A DNA stretch of 25,092 bases from an uncultured Collinsella sp. (lineage in GTDB: Bacteria > Actinomycetota > Coriobacteriia > Coriobacteriales > Coriobacteriaceae): the NCBI GenBank assembly GCA_902494245.1, contig CABUSR010000028.1:1-25092 (forward strand). Direction: 5' to 3'. Shown in pieces: positions 1 to 8,324 of this stretch. Below the pieces are notes generated by a model that was given only the letters and a program-made list of their open reading frames with translations, was not told the DNA's origin and searched no databases. The translations under genes and the position numbers were made by a program. The stretch's first letter is position 1, and every line of letters begins with the position of its first letter.

Positions 1-70
1 AGACCTTCTGGTCATGCCGTCCTCTTTGAATGACAAGTTGTCGCTCTGGTGGGCGCGCAGCGTCAACTAG

Positions 71-95
71 TTACGCGGTTCGTAGAACCGCGTAA
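71..95 (-). terminator. Perfect hairpin just after the RGG-protein gene
   Basis: A perfect 11-bp inverted repeat, TTACGCGGTTC / GAACCGCGTAA, with a 3-base loop starts 3 bases after the stop codon of the minus-strand gene at 99-1010. The position suits a transcription end or an mRNA-protecting 3' stem. No clear T-tract follows on the minus strand, so intrinsic termination is not certain. Confidence 0.5.
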
Positions 96-98
96 CCC

Positions 99-1010
99 CT
101 AGAAGCGGTTGCCGCGGAAGCCGCCGCCGTTGCGGCCGCCACGATCGCCGCCGCGACCGCCGCGGTCGTTACCGCGGTTGCCGCCGAAGCCGCCACGGTT
201 GCCACCGCGATCGCCATAGCCACCACGGTTGCCACCAAAGCCGCCGCGACCGCCACGGTCGCCGCCACGGTCACCAAAGCCGCCACGGCCGCCACGATCG
301 CCACCGCGGCCGCCGCGGTCACCGCCACGGCCACCGCGATCGCCAACGCCGCCGCGACCGCCACGGTCGCCGCCACGGCCACCGCGATCGTCACGACCGC
401 CGCGAGGACCGCGGTCCTCGTCCAGGCCCATGGCGACGAGCGGAGCGATGACCTTATCGAGAGCGGCCATCAGCTCGGTGGCCTCCTCGTAAGAAAGCTC
501 GGGCAGGAGCTTCTCCTTCTTGTTGGCAAGCTCGACCAGGCCCTCAGCGGCATCCTCGGCAGCGAAGACAACGATCTTGCGCATATCGCCCTCGGCGTCG
601 TCGATGCGGCCAACCAGATCGGCAGCCTCGGCCTCGGCCATCAGGCCATCGAGCTCACGAAGGCGCATGCCCAACAGGTCGGACATTTCCTTCTGCTCCA
701 TCTTGGGCTTGAGGTCAAGGAGCTTGATGGCGCGCTCGATGTTCGCCATGCGCTCGGCCTTGGCCTCCTCCTCTTTGGAAATAGCAAAGCGACGGCTACG
801 CAGCAGGCGGGCGGCCTTCTGCATCTTGTCCATCAGCTCTTCGTCATCGTAATCAACGGCGGCCTCGACAACCTCGGCCTCCTCCTCGGCGGAAACCTCG
901 TCAGCAGCCTCAACCTCGGCAGCTTCGGTCTCCACGGTCTCGACTGCCTCGACCTCGGCAGCCACGGTCTCGTTCTCGGTCTCGTTCATGATCTCTTCGT
1001 TCTCGGACAT
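99..1010 (-). CDS. Acidic winged-helix-like protein with C-terminal RGG repeat tail
   Basis: A 303-residue protein in three parts. Residues 1-60 are very acidic (Glu/Ala/Val-rich) and probably disordered. Residues about 62-195 are helical; residues 91-150 read like a MarR-type winged helix (helix, short DLLGMRLRELDGLM recognition-helix-like segment, then a wing-like segment around GRIDDAEGDMRKIVVF). Residues 200-303 are RGG/RG repeats (DRGGRGG units, interspersed FGG, YGD and NRGG), typical of RNA-binding low-complexity tails. The ATG at 1010 has AAGGAG 7 bases upstream. A nucleic-acid-binding role, perhaps in RNA handling or condensate formation, is inferred. No named family was recognised, and the winged-helix reading is by eye only. 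A hairpin follows the stop codon. Confidence 0.85.
   Translation of the reverse strand: MSENEEIMNETENETVAAEVEAVETVETEAAEVEAADEVSAEEEAEVVEAAVDYDDEELMDKMQKAARLLRSRRFAISKEEEAKAERMANIERAIKLLDLKPKMEQKEMSDLLGMRLRELDGLMAEAEAADLVGRIDDAEGDMRKIVVFAAEDAAEGLVELANKKEKLLPELSYEEATELMAALDKVIAPLVAMGLDEDRGPRGGRDDRGGRGGDRGGRGGVGDRGGRGGDRGGRGGDRGGRGGFGDRGGDRGGRGGFGGNRGGYGDRGGNRGGFGGNRGNDRGGRGGDRGGRNGGGFRGNRF
102..413 (-). repeat. Low-complexity tandem repeat encoding the RGG tail
   Basis: About 310 bases built from short GC-rich units that encode Gly-Asp-Arg-Gly-Gly-Arg-Gly and variants, with a period of roughly 21 bases that drifts. The opposite strand therefore shows long Ala/Val/Thr or Pro/Arg open frames, which are artefacts of the repeat. 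Unit number may vary between strains through slippage. Confidence 0.85.
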
Positions 1011-1024
1011 GAGACTCCTTCTTG

Positions 1025-1078
1025 GCCCTCTCGGGCATCATCGCCCCATTCGCGGGGCCCGTCGCGCACTCTTTGCGC
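1025..1078 (-). promoter_or_regulatory. Leader with three consecutive small hairpins
   Basis: On the minus strand, just upstream of the ribosome binding site of the RGG-protein gene, lie three short perfect stems in a row. They are GCGCA/TGCGC (1064-1078), GCCCC/GGGGC (1043-1058) and GCCC-GAGA-GGGC with a GNRA-type loop (1025-1036). They would form in the mRNA leader. A structured leader could affect translation or stability of this RNA-binding-like protein, for example by autoregulation. That role is inferred. Confidence 0.4.
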
Positions 1079-1151
1079 TTTAAACATTCATGCCTCTCGG
1101 CAAAACGTCCATTAGTTTATGGTGTTGCCATCCAATCTAGCTGCAGAATCT

Positions 1152-1163
1152 ATGTGTACACAT
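1152..1163. promoter_or_regulatory. 12-bp perfect palindrome between MFS gene and RGG gene
   Basis: ATGTGTACACAT is a perfect palindrome ending at the first base of the MFS stop codon. It lies upstream of the RGG-protein gene, so it could be an operator for that gene. No promoter with a good -35 was found beside it. The assignment is tentative. Confidence 0.25.
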
Positions 1164-2578
1164 TAATGCGACATGTGTGACTCGCGACGAGCGTACACCA
1201 GCGACGCCACGAACCCGACCACGGCAATTACAGCCGCCACACGCACGGCAGCTGCAAATCCAATCGCCTGGGCAACGTCCGTCGCAGCGCCAGCGGTGCC
1301 GGCAGTCGCCGCAGAACTCGAGAGCAGACCGATAAACAGCGACGGGCCAAACGATGCGGCAATCATATTCCACGTGTTAAGCAATGCCGTTCCGTGAGGA
1401 TGCTCAGCGGCAGGCAGCGTCTCCAAGCCGGCCGTTTGCGAGGGGCTTAGCACCAAACCGACTCCGGCATACACCACAACGGTCAGCGCCACGACGACGC
1501 CGATGTTCATGCTTGCCGCCGTCATCGAGATGGCAGTCTGCCCCACGGCAATCAGGGCAAAGCCGACCGGCAGCAGCGGCCATGCGCCACGGGCGTCCAT
1601 CACGCGTCCGCCCACAATCGAGGTCACGGCGTTGCAGGCAATCGCCGGCAAAATGAGCAAGCCCGCAATAAGTGCGGTCATGCCGTATGCGCCCTCAAAA
1701 TAGAGCGGCAACAAAACGCTCATCGAGAACGTTGTCATCATCGACACCACCACAAGCAAACACGCAGGCCAAAAACGAACGCTCGCCATGGGACGCACGT
1801 TAAGCACCGGATGCTCGAGCTTAAGCTGGCGGGCCGCAAACAGGCCGAGCAGCACAATGGCGGCGAAGAGCGTCACGATGCCGGCAATCAGATTGGTCGA
1901 GAACTCGCCTACGGAATACACAAATGCCGTAATGCCGGCGGCGAGCAAAACAACCGACAGAATATCAAGCGTGGTGTTCGAGCGCTCTCCGACATTCTGA
2001 ACGAGCTTTACGCCCGCCGCAGCGACCACAATGCCGCCCACCAGCGGCACTACGAACACCGCCCTCCAGCCAAACAACGTGCACATAAGACCACTGATCA
2101 CGGGTCCAAACGCCGGCCCCAGCGTAATGCAGGCGCCGCCCAGGCTCAGGTACAAACCGAGCTTCTCGCGCGGGGCGCAAGACAGCACCACGTTCATCAT
2201 GAGCGGGAACAAGATGCCCGATCCCGCAGCCTGCAAAATACGACTTGGCAGCAAAACGCTAAACGACGGAGCGACCAGGCACAGGACTTCGCCGGCGACC
2301 ATGCATCCGCATGCGAAAAACAGCAGCTTGCGCGTCGAGAAACGGCCGGACAGGAAGGCCATGATGGCCGTAAAAATCGACGTCACGATCATGTAGCCCG
2401 AGACGAGCCACTGTGCCGTGGTGGCACTCACCGAAAAGGCTGCCATAATGTCGTGCAACGCCACGTTAATGATGTTCTCGTTAAACGCGGCAACAAAGGC
2501 TGCAATATACATTACGACGAGAATCGCCGCAGAGGCCGATGGCGTTACTTGAACTTGTTGCTGAGATTTGCTCCCCAT
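1163..2578 (-). CDS. MFS drug exporter, DHA2 (EmrB/QacA) type
   Basis: A 471-residue integral membrane protein, hydrophobic almost throughout, with about 14 candidate membrane segments, the number expected of the DHA2 family. After TM2 it has the motif-A-like loop SGRFSTRKLLFF. It also has a motif-C-like GACITLGPAFGPVISG stretch that is typical of proton-coupled antiporters. It probably exports a toxic compound across the cytoplasmic membrane; the substrate cannot be read from sequence. The open frame extends further upstream to 2989, but the ATG at 2578 has AGGAAGG about 6 bases before it and gives a normal N-terminus (MGSKSQQQ). The upstream extension is antisense to the deformylase gene and is not credible. 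It is divergent from the deformylase gene at 2784. Confidence 0.88.
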   Translation of the reverse strand: MGSKSQQQVQVTPSASAAILVVMYIAAFVAAFNENIINVALHDIMAAFSVSATTAQWLVSGYMIVTSIFTAIMAFLSGRFSTRKLLFFACGCMVAGEVLCLVAPSFSVLLPSRILQAAGSGILFPLMMNVVLSCAPREKLGLYLSLGGACITLGPAFGPVISGLMCTLFGWRAVFVVPLVGGIVVAAAGVKLVQNVGERSNTTLDILSVVLLAAGITAFVYSVGEFSTNLIAGIVTLFAAIVLLGLFAARQLKLEHPVLNVRPMASVRFWPACLLVVVSMMTTFSMSVLLPLYFEGAYGMTALIAGLLILPAIACNAVTSIVGGRVMDARGAWPLLPVGFALIAVGQTAISMTAASMNIGVVVALTVVVYAGVGLVLSPSQTAGLETLPAAEHPHGTALLNTWNMIAASFGPSLFIGLLSSSAATAGTAGAATDVAQAIGFAAAVRVAAVIAVVGFVASLVYARRESHMSH

Positions 2579-2705
2579 GCATTTCCTTCCTCTTGGAACG
2601 ACAGTCGCATCGCCCCAGAGGAACGGTCCAGGGCGAAAAATGAGCCCTAGACTTACGCCAGACGCCGTACACGACGAATCTGGCAACATGGTCCAACATC
2701 GAAAG

Positions 2706-2745
2706 ATTGTAACGCGGACGCACAGCTTTCCTTCCGCGCTATTAT
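2706..2745. promoter_or_regulatory. Divergent promoter region, candidate -10 boxes
   Basis: The 205-base gap between the divergent MFS and deformylase genes has a minus-strand TACAAT (2706-2711) and a plus-strand TATTAT (2740-2745). Between them is a CGCGGA...TCCGCG inverted repeat (2713-2738). No convincing -35 box accompanies either, so the boxes are weak candidates only. Confidence 0.3.
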
Positions 2746-2783
2746 TAAAAGTCCACGAAAGCATAAGACATGAGGAGCCCGCC

Positions 2784-3194
2784 ATGATTAAGCCCATCAT
2801 GAAATCCGAGTTCTTTTTGCGTCTGCCTTCCGAAGACGCGGGACCCGACGATGCCGCAACCGGGCAGGATCTCCTGGATACACTCCACGAGCATGAGCGC
2901 GAGTGCGTGGGCCTCGCCGCCAACATGATCGGCGTGCGCAAACGCATCATCTGCGTAAAGGACGGCAACAGGACACTCCTGATGTACAACCCTCAAATTC
3001 TTGAGCAGGTCAATGCCTATCAGACGAGCGAAGGATGCCTCTCGCTGATCGGCGAGCGTCCCTGTACCCGCTATCGCCGCATTAAGGTTGAGTATTTGGA
3101 CGAGAACTTCGTTCACCGCATCAAAAACTTCTCGGGCTACACCGCCGAGATCATCCAGCACGAAATCGACCACTGCAACGGCGTTGTGGTTTAG
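2784..3194 (+). CDS. def: Peptide deformylase, short variant type
   Basis: A 136-residue metalloenzyme that removes the formyl group from the N-terminal methionine of new proteins. The metal and catalytic motifs are visible: EGCLSL with Cys85, and QHEIDH with His126, Glu127 and His130. Motif 1 reads GLAANMIG (residues 43-50), with Met where classical enzymes have Gln (GLAATQIG). From memory, this GLAANMIG form also occurs in a group of short deformylases of gut Firmicutes. The protein lacks the C-terminal extension of the 168-residue E. coli enzyme. The ATG at 2784 has GAGGAG 6 bases before it. The frame is open further upstream, but that extension is not credible. A LysR gene follows after 36 bases and is probably co-transcribed. 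A divergent homologue lies at 16837-17256. Confidence 0.88.
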   Translation: MIKPIMKSEFFLRLPSEDAGPDDAATGQDLLDTLHEHERECVGLAANMIGVRKRIICVKDGNRTLLMYNPQILEQVNAYQTSEGCLSLIGERPCTRYRRIKVEYLDENFVHRIKNFSGYTAEIIQHEIDHCNGVVV

Positions 3195-3230
3195 GCCACC
3201 TGCCAAAATGAGGGTACCGGAGGCCTCCCT

Positions 3231-4154
3231 ATGGATATCAACCGCTTTGGCGAATTCGCCATCTTAGCGCAGTCACGCACGTTTCTTGATGCGGCGGAAC
3301 TGCTTTTCATGTCGCAATCAACCCTCTCCAAGCACATCATGGCAATGGAGCACGAACTCGGCTGCAAGCTCATCGATCGAAGCCAGCGCCACGTAACACT
3401 CACCGCGCAAGGTGAAGCGCTCCTCCCCTATGCGCAAAAAATTGCGACGCTTCAGCACCGCTATCTTGCCGCCATTCAAATAGGCGCAGGTGAGCCGCTC
3501 GAGCACCTCACCGTCGGTTCTATCCCCATTATGGCCCCTTATGGGATCACGGACGCCGTCATCGATTTTCAGCAGGCGAACCCCTCATATTCTGTCGAGC
3601 TCATCGAGGGCGAGGGCGACACACTCAAGCGCATGCTCCTGCACGAGGACATTGACCTGGCCTTCATCCGTGACGGCGGCGCCATCGAGCCGGAGTTCAA
3701 AAAGATTCCCTTTACGACCGACCGGCTCGTGGCCGTCCTTCCGCTCGACCATCCGCTCGCCGAACGTGACGCCGTCGAGATAGACGACCTTATCGACGAG
3801 AATTTACTCATGCTTCCCCAAGGCTCGTTCGTAAGCGAGCTCGTCCTTTCCATTTGCCGCGAAGCTGGATTTGGCCCACGTGTTACGTTCACCGGCAAAC
3901 GAGCCGAGAACATCATCTCTCTTGTCGCACGCGGCGCCGGTGTCTCATTCCTCATGCGCAAGCCGGCGGAATCGCTTGCCAGCGGAAAGGTAGCCCTGGT
4001 GCCGCTTGAGCCCGCGACGACCTCCGAGGTCAGGCTCTACCTCAAGCGGAACGCCGCGCACTCGCAGGCGGTCGTCTCGTTCATCGGCTTCCTCCCCTAC
4101 CGTCAGCTCCTGCAGGGCGACCGTATGTCTTCCACCGCGGCACGCCCGTCATAA
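3231..4154 (+). CDS. LysR-family transcriptional regulator
   Basis: A 307-residue protein with the usual LysR layout. The N-terminal winged helix-turn-helix (residues about 1-62) contains FLDAAELLFMSQSTLSKHIMAMEHELGCKLIDR. The effector-binding domain (about 90-295) is of the periplasmic-binding-protein type. GGAGG at 3219-3223 sits 7 bases before the ATG, within a GGAGGCCTCC palindrome. It follows the deformylase gene by 36 bases in the same direction, so it may be read from that promoter. Its target is unknown; the MFS exporter and deformylase next to it are the obvious candidates. It ends at a strong bidirectional hairpin. Confidence 0.88.
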   Translation: MDINRFGEFAILAQSRTFLDAAELLFMSQSTLSKHIMAMEHELGCKLIDRSQRHVTLTAQGEALLPYAQKIATLQHRYLAAIQIGAGEPLEHLTVGSIPIMAPYGITDAVIDFQQANPSYSVELIEGEGDTLKRMLLHEDIDLAFIRDGGAIEPEFKKIPFTTDRLVAVLPLDHPLAERDAVEIDDLIDENLLMLPQGSFVSELVLSICREAGFGPRVTFTGKRAENIISLVARGAGVSFLMRKPAESLASGKVALVPLEPATTSEVRLYLKRNAAHSQAVVSFIGFLPYRQLLQGDRMSSTAARPS

Positions 4155-4216
4155 TCCCCGCTGCTCCACAACCGCAGACTTGTGTCCGCAAACACGATGA
4201 CAGCGGCACGAAACAC

Positions 4217-4257
4217 AAATATGCCTCGGGCGGCACGTCGCCGTCCGAGGCATATTT
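4217..4257. terminator. Bidirectional terminator between LysR and PTS genes
   Basis: An 18-bp stem (arms 4217-4234 and 4240-4257) with one G.U-type mismatch and a 5-base loop. The A/T-rich outer ends give a T-rich tract on both strands. It lies between convergent genes and can end transcription from both sides. Confidence 0.85.
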
Positions 4258-4277
4258 AGTTAAAGTGCGCAGAAAGA

Positions 4278-5720
4278 CTAGTCCACCGAGATGTTGAGTG
4301 CCTTACCGCCCTCGTCCTTCTTGGTACCGATCACCATAGCGGCGACAAGAGCCAGAACGAAAGCGACCACACCGGAGATGACAAGGCCGATAAAGCCCGT
4401 GTCGATGCCGGCAGGGTTAATAAAGCTCGGGAAACCGAGCGGGCCGGAGGCACCGAAGGCATAGAGCTTGGCACCCATGAGGCCGGCAATGGCGCCGCCT
4501 ACACCAGCGGAAATAAAGGTTGCCCACATAAGGCGCTTACGCGGCAGCAAGATGGCGTAAAGCGCAGGCTCGTTGACACCGAAAATCGAAGAGACAAGGG
4601 CGGGAATGTTGACGGCAGCATTTTCCTCGGAGTCCTTGGTTCGGATGATCATGCCAAGCACAGCGCCGGCGATGGCACAACCGCCTGCATACACGAGCGG
4701 GTTAATGAGGTCATAGCCGTAGGTTGCGACATCGAGGAACCACAGCGGGATGATACCCCAGTGCAGGCCGAACATGACGAGCAGGCTCCAGAACGTGCCG
4801 ATGACGAAGCCGGCGATGGCGGGTTGGAAGTTGATGAGCATCAGAATGATCTGGGCAACGATGTTGGAGAGGACCGTCATGACCGGACCGACCACAAGCA
4901 GGCCAAGGATGCCGCAAATGAGGAGCGTCAGGATGTTGGAGAAGAACGAGCTCACAAGCGCGGGCAGCGCGTTAGAAAGGGCCTTGTGTACCTTGGAGGC
5001 AATCCAGACGATAAAGATCGCAGGCAGAATCGTCGATGAGTAATTCTGCATGATCAGCGGGATGCCAAAAATATCACCGTAGACATTGGACTCGAAGACC
5101 GTGCCGGCGCCGAGCGTGTAGAGCGGATCTCCGCCCATAAGGCCAACGAGCGTCGGGTAGACGAGGATACCACCGAGCGCCATTCCCATAACGGGCTTAA
5201 GTCCGAACTTCTTGGCCGACGTCCAACCAATGATTAGCGGAAAGTAATAGAAGACCGAATCTCCGATTGCCGAGAGCGTCACATAGGTATTGCTGTCCTT
5301 GGCAAGCCAACCGGCAACCGTGCAGAGCGCGAGCATCGACTTGATAAAGCCACCGGCCATAAGCACGCCAAGAACCGGCTGCAGAATCTCGGAAATGATG
5401 GCGAGCAGGCGCGAGAACGGATCGCCCTTCTTGACATTGTCGCCCTCATCGATATCGAGCGCGGGCTTGGTGTCGAACCCGCCAATCTGAACAAGGTCGT
5501 TGTAGACAGCCTCGACAGTGGCACCAATCACGACCTGATACTGTCCGCCAGCCTGGATGACGTCAACGACGCCCTTCGTCGCCTTAAGTTCATTGGTCTG
5601 GGCAAGTGATTCATCCTTGAGGTGGAAGCGGAGACGCGTAATGCAGTGGCTCACGTCTAACACATTGTCTCGACCACCGACCTTTGTGATGATTTCATCG
5701 CAAAGCTTCTGGTATTTCAT
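4278..5720 (-). CDS. PTS permease EIIBC, beta-glucoside/sucrose type
   Basis: A 480-residue phosphotransferase-system permease. Residues 1-80 are an EIIB domain with the phospho-cysteine motif SHCITRLRF (Cys26). Residues about 105-465 are an EIIC membrane domain of the glucoside family (ILQPVLGVLMAGGFIKSML, GWTSAKKFG, and GGCAIAGAVLGMI segments). There is no EIIA domain after EIIC, so a separate EIIA must supply phosphate. It would import and phosphorylate a sugar or glycoside; the substrate is not known. The ATG at 5720 has GGAG 6 bases before it; the frame is open upstream to 6017, but that part is out of frame within the neighbour and not credible. It is the last gene of the 4278-9359 unit, 193 bases after the ceramidase-like gene. 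Confidence 0.9.
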   Translation of the reverse strand: MKYQKLCDEIITKVGGRDNVLDVSHCITRLRFHLKDESLAQTNELKATKGVVDVIQAGGQYQVVIGATVEAVYNDLVQIGGFDTKPALDIDEGDNVKKGDPFSRLLAIISEILQPVLGVLMAGGFIKSMLALCTVAGWLAKDSNTYVTLSAIGDSVFYYFPLIIGWTSAKKFGLKPVMGMALGGILVYPTLVGLMGGDPLYTLGAGTVFESNVYGDIFGIPLIMQNYSSTILPAIFIVWIASKVHKALSNALPALVSSFFSNILTLLICGILGLLVVGPVMTVLSNIVAQIILMLINFQPAIAGFVIGTFWSLLVMFGLHWGIIPLWFLDVATYGYDLINPLVYAGGCAIAGAVLGMIIRTKDSEENAAVNIPALVSSIFGVNEPALYAILLPRKRLMWATFISAGVGGAIAGLMGAKLYAFGASGPLGFPSFINPAGIDTGFIGLVISGVVAFVLALVAAMVIGTKKDEGGKALNISVD

Positions 5721-5913
5721 GGAATTCTCCTTTTTCTGAGCGGGGTATAGCATCGATTTCAGGCCTCCGTAGTCGACGTGGGAGGGCAAGGAACCCGCTT
5801 CCCCCTTTGTAATCCGCGGACGCACGTACGCCCGGGATGGGAAACGGCAGAGAAGATGGAAGATGCCGATCACATGGCAGGGAGCCTCATTGGCCCATGT
5901 CACGCAATCAGGT

Positions 5914-7032
5914 CTACAGACGCGAATCTGCTGCGCCGAGAAGTCTCGTCGTCTGGCAGAACTTGTCACACAGACGTTCCGGTTCGCCCTGGGGAATCTG
6001 AGTACGCTCGGTCTCAAAGGAGAGGCCGTACTCGCGTGCCGGAAGGAAATACTCGAAATAGCCGTTGGTGTAACCGCAAACTATTCCCTCGACCGGGCAT
6101 TCGCGCTTCATGCGAATACCCAGGTCGCTGCCGAGCTCGCTCGGAAACACAAAGAGGTGCATACCGCCCAAGCTGATAACGGCACACTTAAGCGTGAGTG
6201 AAAAGTCGTCATGGGCAACGGTGTGATAGAACGTCTGAGGCTCAATGCGATCGAGAATGACCTCGCGATCGAGCTTGATCTGGGAAATCGCCTCGGCAAG
6301 ACCGGTCGAAACACGCTCGACCTCGGGAATGCCGCGTCCCTGGCGAAAATTGCGGTCGCTACAGTCGCCAGCAGCACCGACGACCATGGCCGGATAGTAA
6401 CCAAGACTCTGAGCGAGCTTTTTACCGGTAAGGCCGGCAAGCTCACTCGTGAGCTCCGTACAGTCGGGCCCGACGCAAGCGGAATGCACCGCCCAGTTCA
6501 CAAAGCCCGCAAATGGCTTGCCTTCGGTATCGAAGAACGATACGACAATGACCTCATTGTCGGCGAGTTCACCTGGGATGATGCGGTTGTCGTAGAAACC
6601 GGTGATGACCTGCTTGCCCAAGCGACAAATCGCGGGCTGTGCGTTGGCGCGGCACTCCTCAAAGCATTGGCAAATGGTATCGAGGAACCAGCGGTAGTAG
6701 TTCTCGTCGAATTTTCCCGTCCACCAGCTGCGGTGGTAAGCGACGATTGAAGTATGGTCGTGCGTCGCCGAGAGCAAAACGCAGTCACGGTCGATTCCAT
6801 AGCGCTCGGCGAGCATTGTCTTGACTTCCTCGGCCATGCTTTCCTCGAACTCGAGGACATCGGCATTAAAGAGAAACACTTCACGTTCGCCTTGCTGGAA
6901 GAGGATGGCGTTGGCGAAGACGTCGTCATGGACGCCCGTCGCAGGTTCAAGACGGTTGGGAAGATTGCGGTAGCCAATCAGGTAGATGTCGCCCTGTGGG
7001 GTAATTTTGCGGCGCGCGTGTCCAATGTTCAT
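5914..7032 (-). CDS. Neutral/alkaline ceramidase-fold hydrolase, cytoplasmic
   Basis: A 372-residue protein resembling the N-terminal catalytic domain of neutral ceramidases. Matching features are ATHDHTS with His91 and His93 (compare the ATHTHS zinc motif), NWAVHSACVGPD with His183 (compare NFACHPT..GPD), and GAAGDCSDRN at 219-228 (compare GAAGDVSPN). It lacks a signal peptide and the C-terminal domain of true ceramidases, so it probably acts in the cytoplasm on a small imported substrate, not on lipid outside the cell. AAGGAG lies about 8 bases before the ATG. It lies 18 bases after a second ceramidase-like gene and upstream of a PTS permease, which suggests processing of the PTS substrate. 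The exact bond cut is unknown. Confidence 0.8.
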   Translation of the reverse strand: MNIGHARRKITPQGDIYLIGYRNLPNRLEPATGVHDDVFANAILFQQGEREVFLFNADVLEFEESMAEEVKTMLAERYGIDRDCVLLSATHDHTSIVAYHRSWWTGKFDENYYRWFLDTICQCFEECRANAQPAICRLGKQVITGFYDNRIIPGELADNEVIVVSFFDTEGKPFAGFVNWAVHSACVGPDCTELTSELAGLTGKKLAQSLGYYPAMVVGAAGDCSDRNFRQGRGIPEVERVSTGLAEAISQIKLDREVILDRIEPQTFYHTVAHDDFSLTLKCAVISLGGMHLFVFPSELGSDLGIRMKRECPVEGIVCGYTNGYFEYFLPAREYGLSFETERTQIPQGEPERLCDKFCQTTRLLGAADSRL

Positions 7033-7050
7033 GCACGTTCTCCTTCTGTG

Positions 7051-8298
7051 TCACGCCGCATTCAAGGCGGCAATGATGATTTCGACGAGGCGCTCATGGG
7101 ATCCGGCGGCAAAACCGGAGTTCATAGCCTCATAGGTGATTTTTTCGTACGCGTCGGGAGCCGGTAGGTACTTCTGTCCGCCGTTGACGAGCGTGGCAAA
7201 GAACACAGAGCCGGACCGGGCGGCGCGCACAGTGGCGCCGAATGCACTCGAGACCTCGGGTTGTACGCCGACAAGCTCGACGTTTCCCAGCCGGAGCAGA
7301 TAGACCCTCGTGCGCTGCTCGCCAGCGGCATGAAACTCATACGTTCGGTGCGGGGCCAAAGAGTGAAAATCGGCGCGTGTCTGAGCGGGCAGGAGAACGT
7401 CGACCGTGCGGGCATCGATGCCGGTAGCGTCATCCTCACGCGCCATGCGAGCGGCCTCGACTAAAGCATCGCCCAAGGCCTGCCCCTGCTGGTGCAGCAT
7501 GCGGTATCCGTCCTCATGGGCATCGACCGTCTGCTTAACGCCGGCCGCATCGAACATGACGTTCATGGCGCGCTCCGCCGGACCTTGGTCGCCCGCGGCG
7601 CCTGGCAGCAACAGGGCAACGCTGCCCAGCTCGCGCTCGAGTGACATGGCGGCAAAACCAAAGAGGTCTCCGCTCGCCATGCGCCTCCCCTCGGAGTCGC
7701 GCGACCCGTCGAGCACGGAGGACTGAACGTCCGCCGTCGCGAGCACGGCAACATACTCGCCCCCGGCATCCCTTATGGCGAGTACGGGCATCGTGTGGTC
7801 GGCAAACCCCCTGGGATTCGAGCCCAACCACCAGCCGGCAGGCGTCTCGATGTCGCGATTAACGTTCACGGGGCATTCGCCCTCCACAGTGGCGAGAGTG
7901 ACGGAGCGAATGCCCGCAACAGCGCGCTCGACAGCCGTGCGGGCGGCAGCGACGAGCGCTGCGCGATAGCGCTCGTTGCGATTGCGAGTAGCATCGTCGA
8001 CAAGATGCCCGGGAGTGCGGACGTGAGGCATGGAAAACGTGTGGGTAGGAACCACCCAAGAATAAGCACCGCTGCAATTGGCGGCATTCTCAACAACCTC
8101 ACGCAGATCGGCGAGTAGAGCCGGAGCGATCGAGGTGACCTCAAGCGAAAGGACGCAGGCGCGTCGCCCCGTCCCCTCGATGATAACGGCACGGGCGAAG
8201 ACCTCATGACGGAGTTCGTCGAAACCGTCGAACGGCAACACGTCCCCAAGATCGATGGCCACACGAGCGGCCCCAGCCCTCATCTCTCCTTCGTCCAT
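7051..8298 (-). CDS. Second ceramidase-fold protein, divergent
   Basis: A 415-residue protein related to the neutral-ceramidase N-terminal fold but more distant than its neighbour. It keeps a metal-site-like VVPTHTFSMPH segment (His86, His92) and the GAAGDQGP loop (233-239). The HP-type motif is replaced by LATADVQSS (about 186-194), so one expected zinc histidine seems missing. No signal peptide is present. The ATG at 8298 has AGGGGAG about 8 bases upstream; the frame is open to 8430, but that overlaps the amidohydrolase gene. It lies 26 bases after that gene and 18 before the next. It may form a pair with the other ceramidase-fold protein, either as a heteromer or acting on successive substrates. 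The function is inferred from fold resemblance only. Confidence 0.72.
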   Translation of the reverse strand: MDEGEMRAGAARVAIDLGDVLPFDGFDELRHEVFARAVIIEGTGRRACVLSLEVTSIAPALLADLREVVENAANCSGAYSWVVPTHTFSMPHVRTPGHLVDDATRNRNERYRAALVAAARTAVERAVAGIRSVTLATVEGECPVNVNRDIETPAGWWLGSNPRGFADHTMPVLAIRDAGGEYVAVLATADVQSSVLDGSRDSEGRRMASGDLFGFAAMSLERELGSVALLLPGAAGDQGPAERAMNVMFDAAGVKQTVDAHEDGYRMLHQQGQALGDALVEAARMAREDDATGIDARTVDVLLPAQTRADFHSLAPHRTYEFHAAGEQRTRVYLLRLGNVELVGVQPEVSSAFGATVRAARSGSVFFATLVNGGQKYLPAPDAYEKITYEAMNSGFAAGSHERLVEIIIAALNAA

Positions 8299-8324
8299 GG
8301 CAGATACTCCCCTCTGATTGCCGC

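Noticed and set aside
71..394. Ala/Val/Thr-rich open frame on the minus strand and Pro/Arg-rich frame at 229-492 on the plus strand
   Set aside because: They are other-frame readings of the repeat that encodes the RGG tail; the compositions are repeat artefacts and the starts lack ribosome binding sites.
102..413. Short regular repeats resembling a CRISPR array
   Set aside because: The units are contiguous, have no unique spacers of constant length, and encode the in-frame RGG protein tail.
2579..2989. N-terminal extension of the MFS protein
   Set aside because: It would overlap the deformylase gene and its sequence has no membrane or domain signal; the ATG at 2578 has a ribosome binding site.
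5721..5913. LicT/BglG-type antiterminator site before the PTS gene
   Set aside because: No clear RAT sequence and no terminator hairpin could be drawn in this gap, so it was not called.
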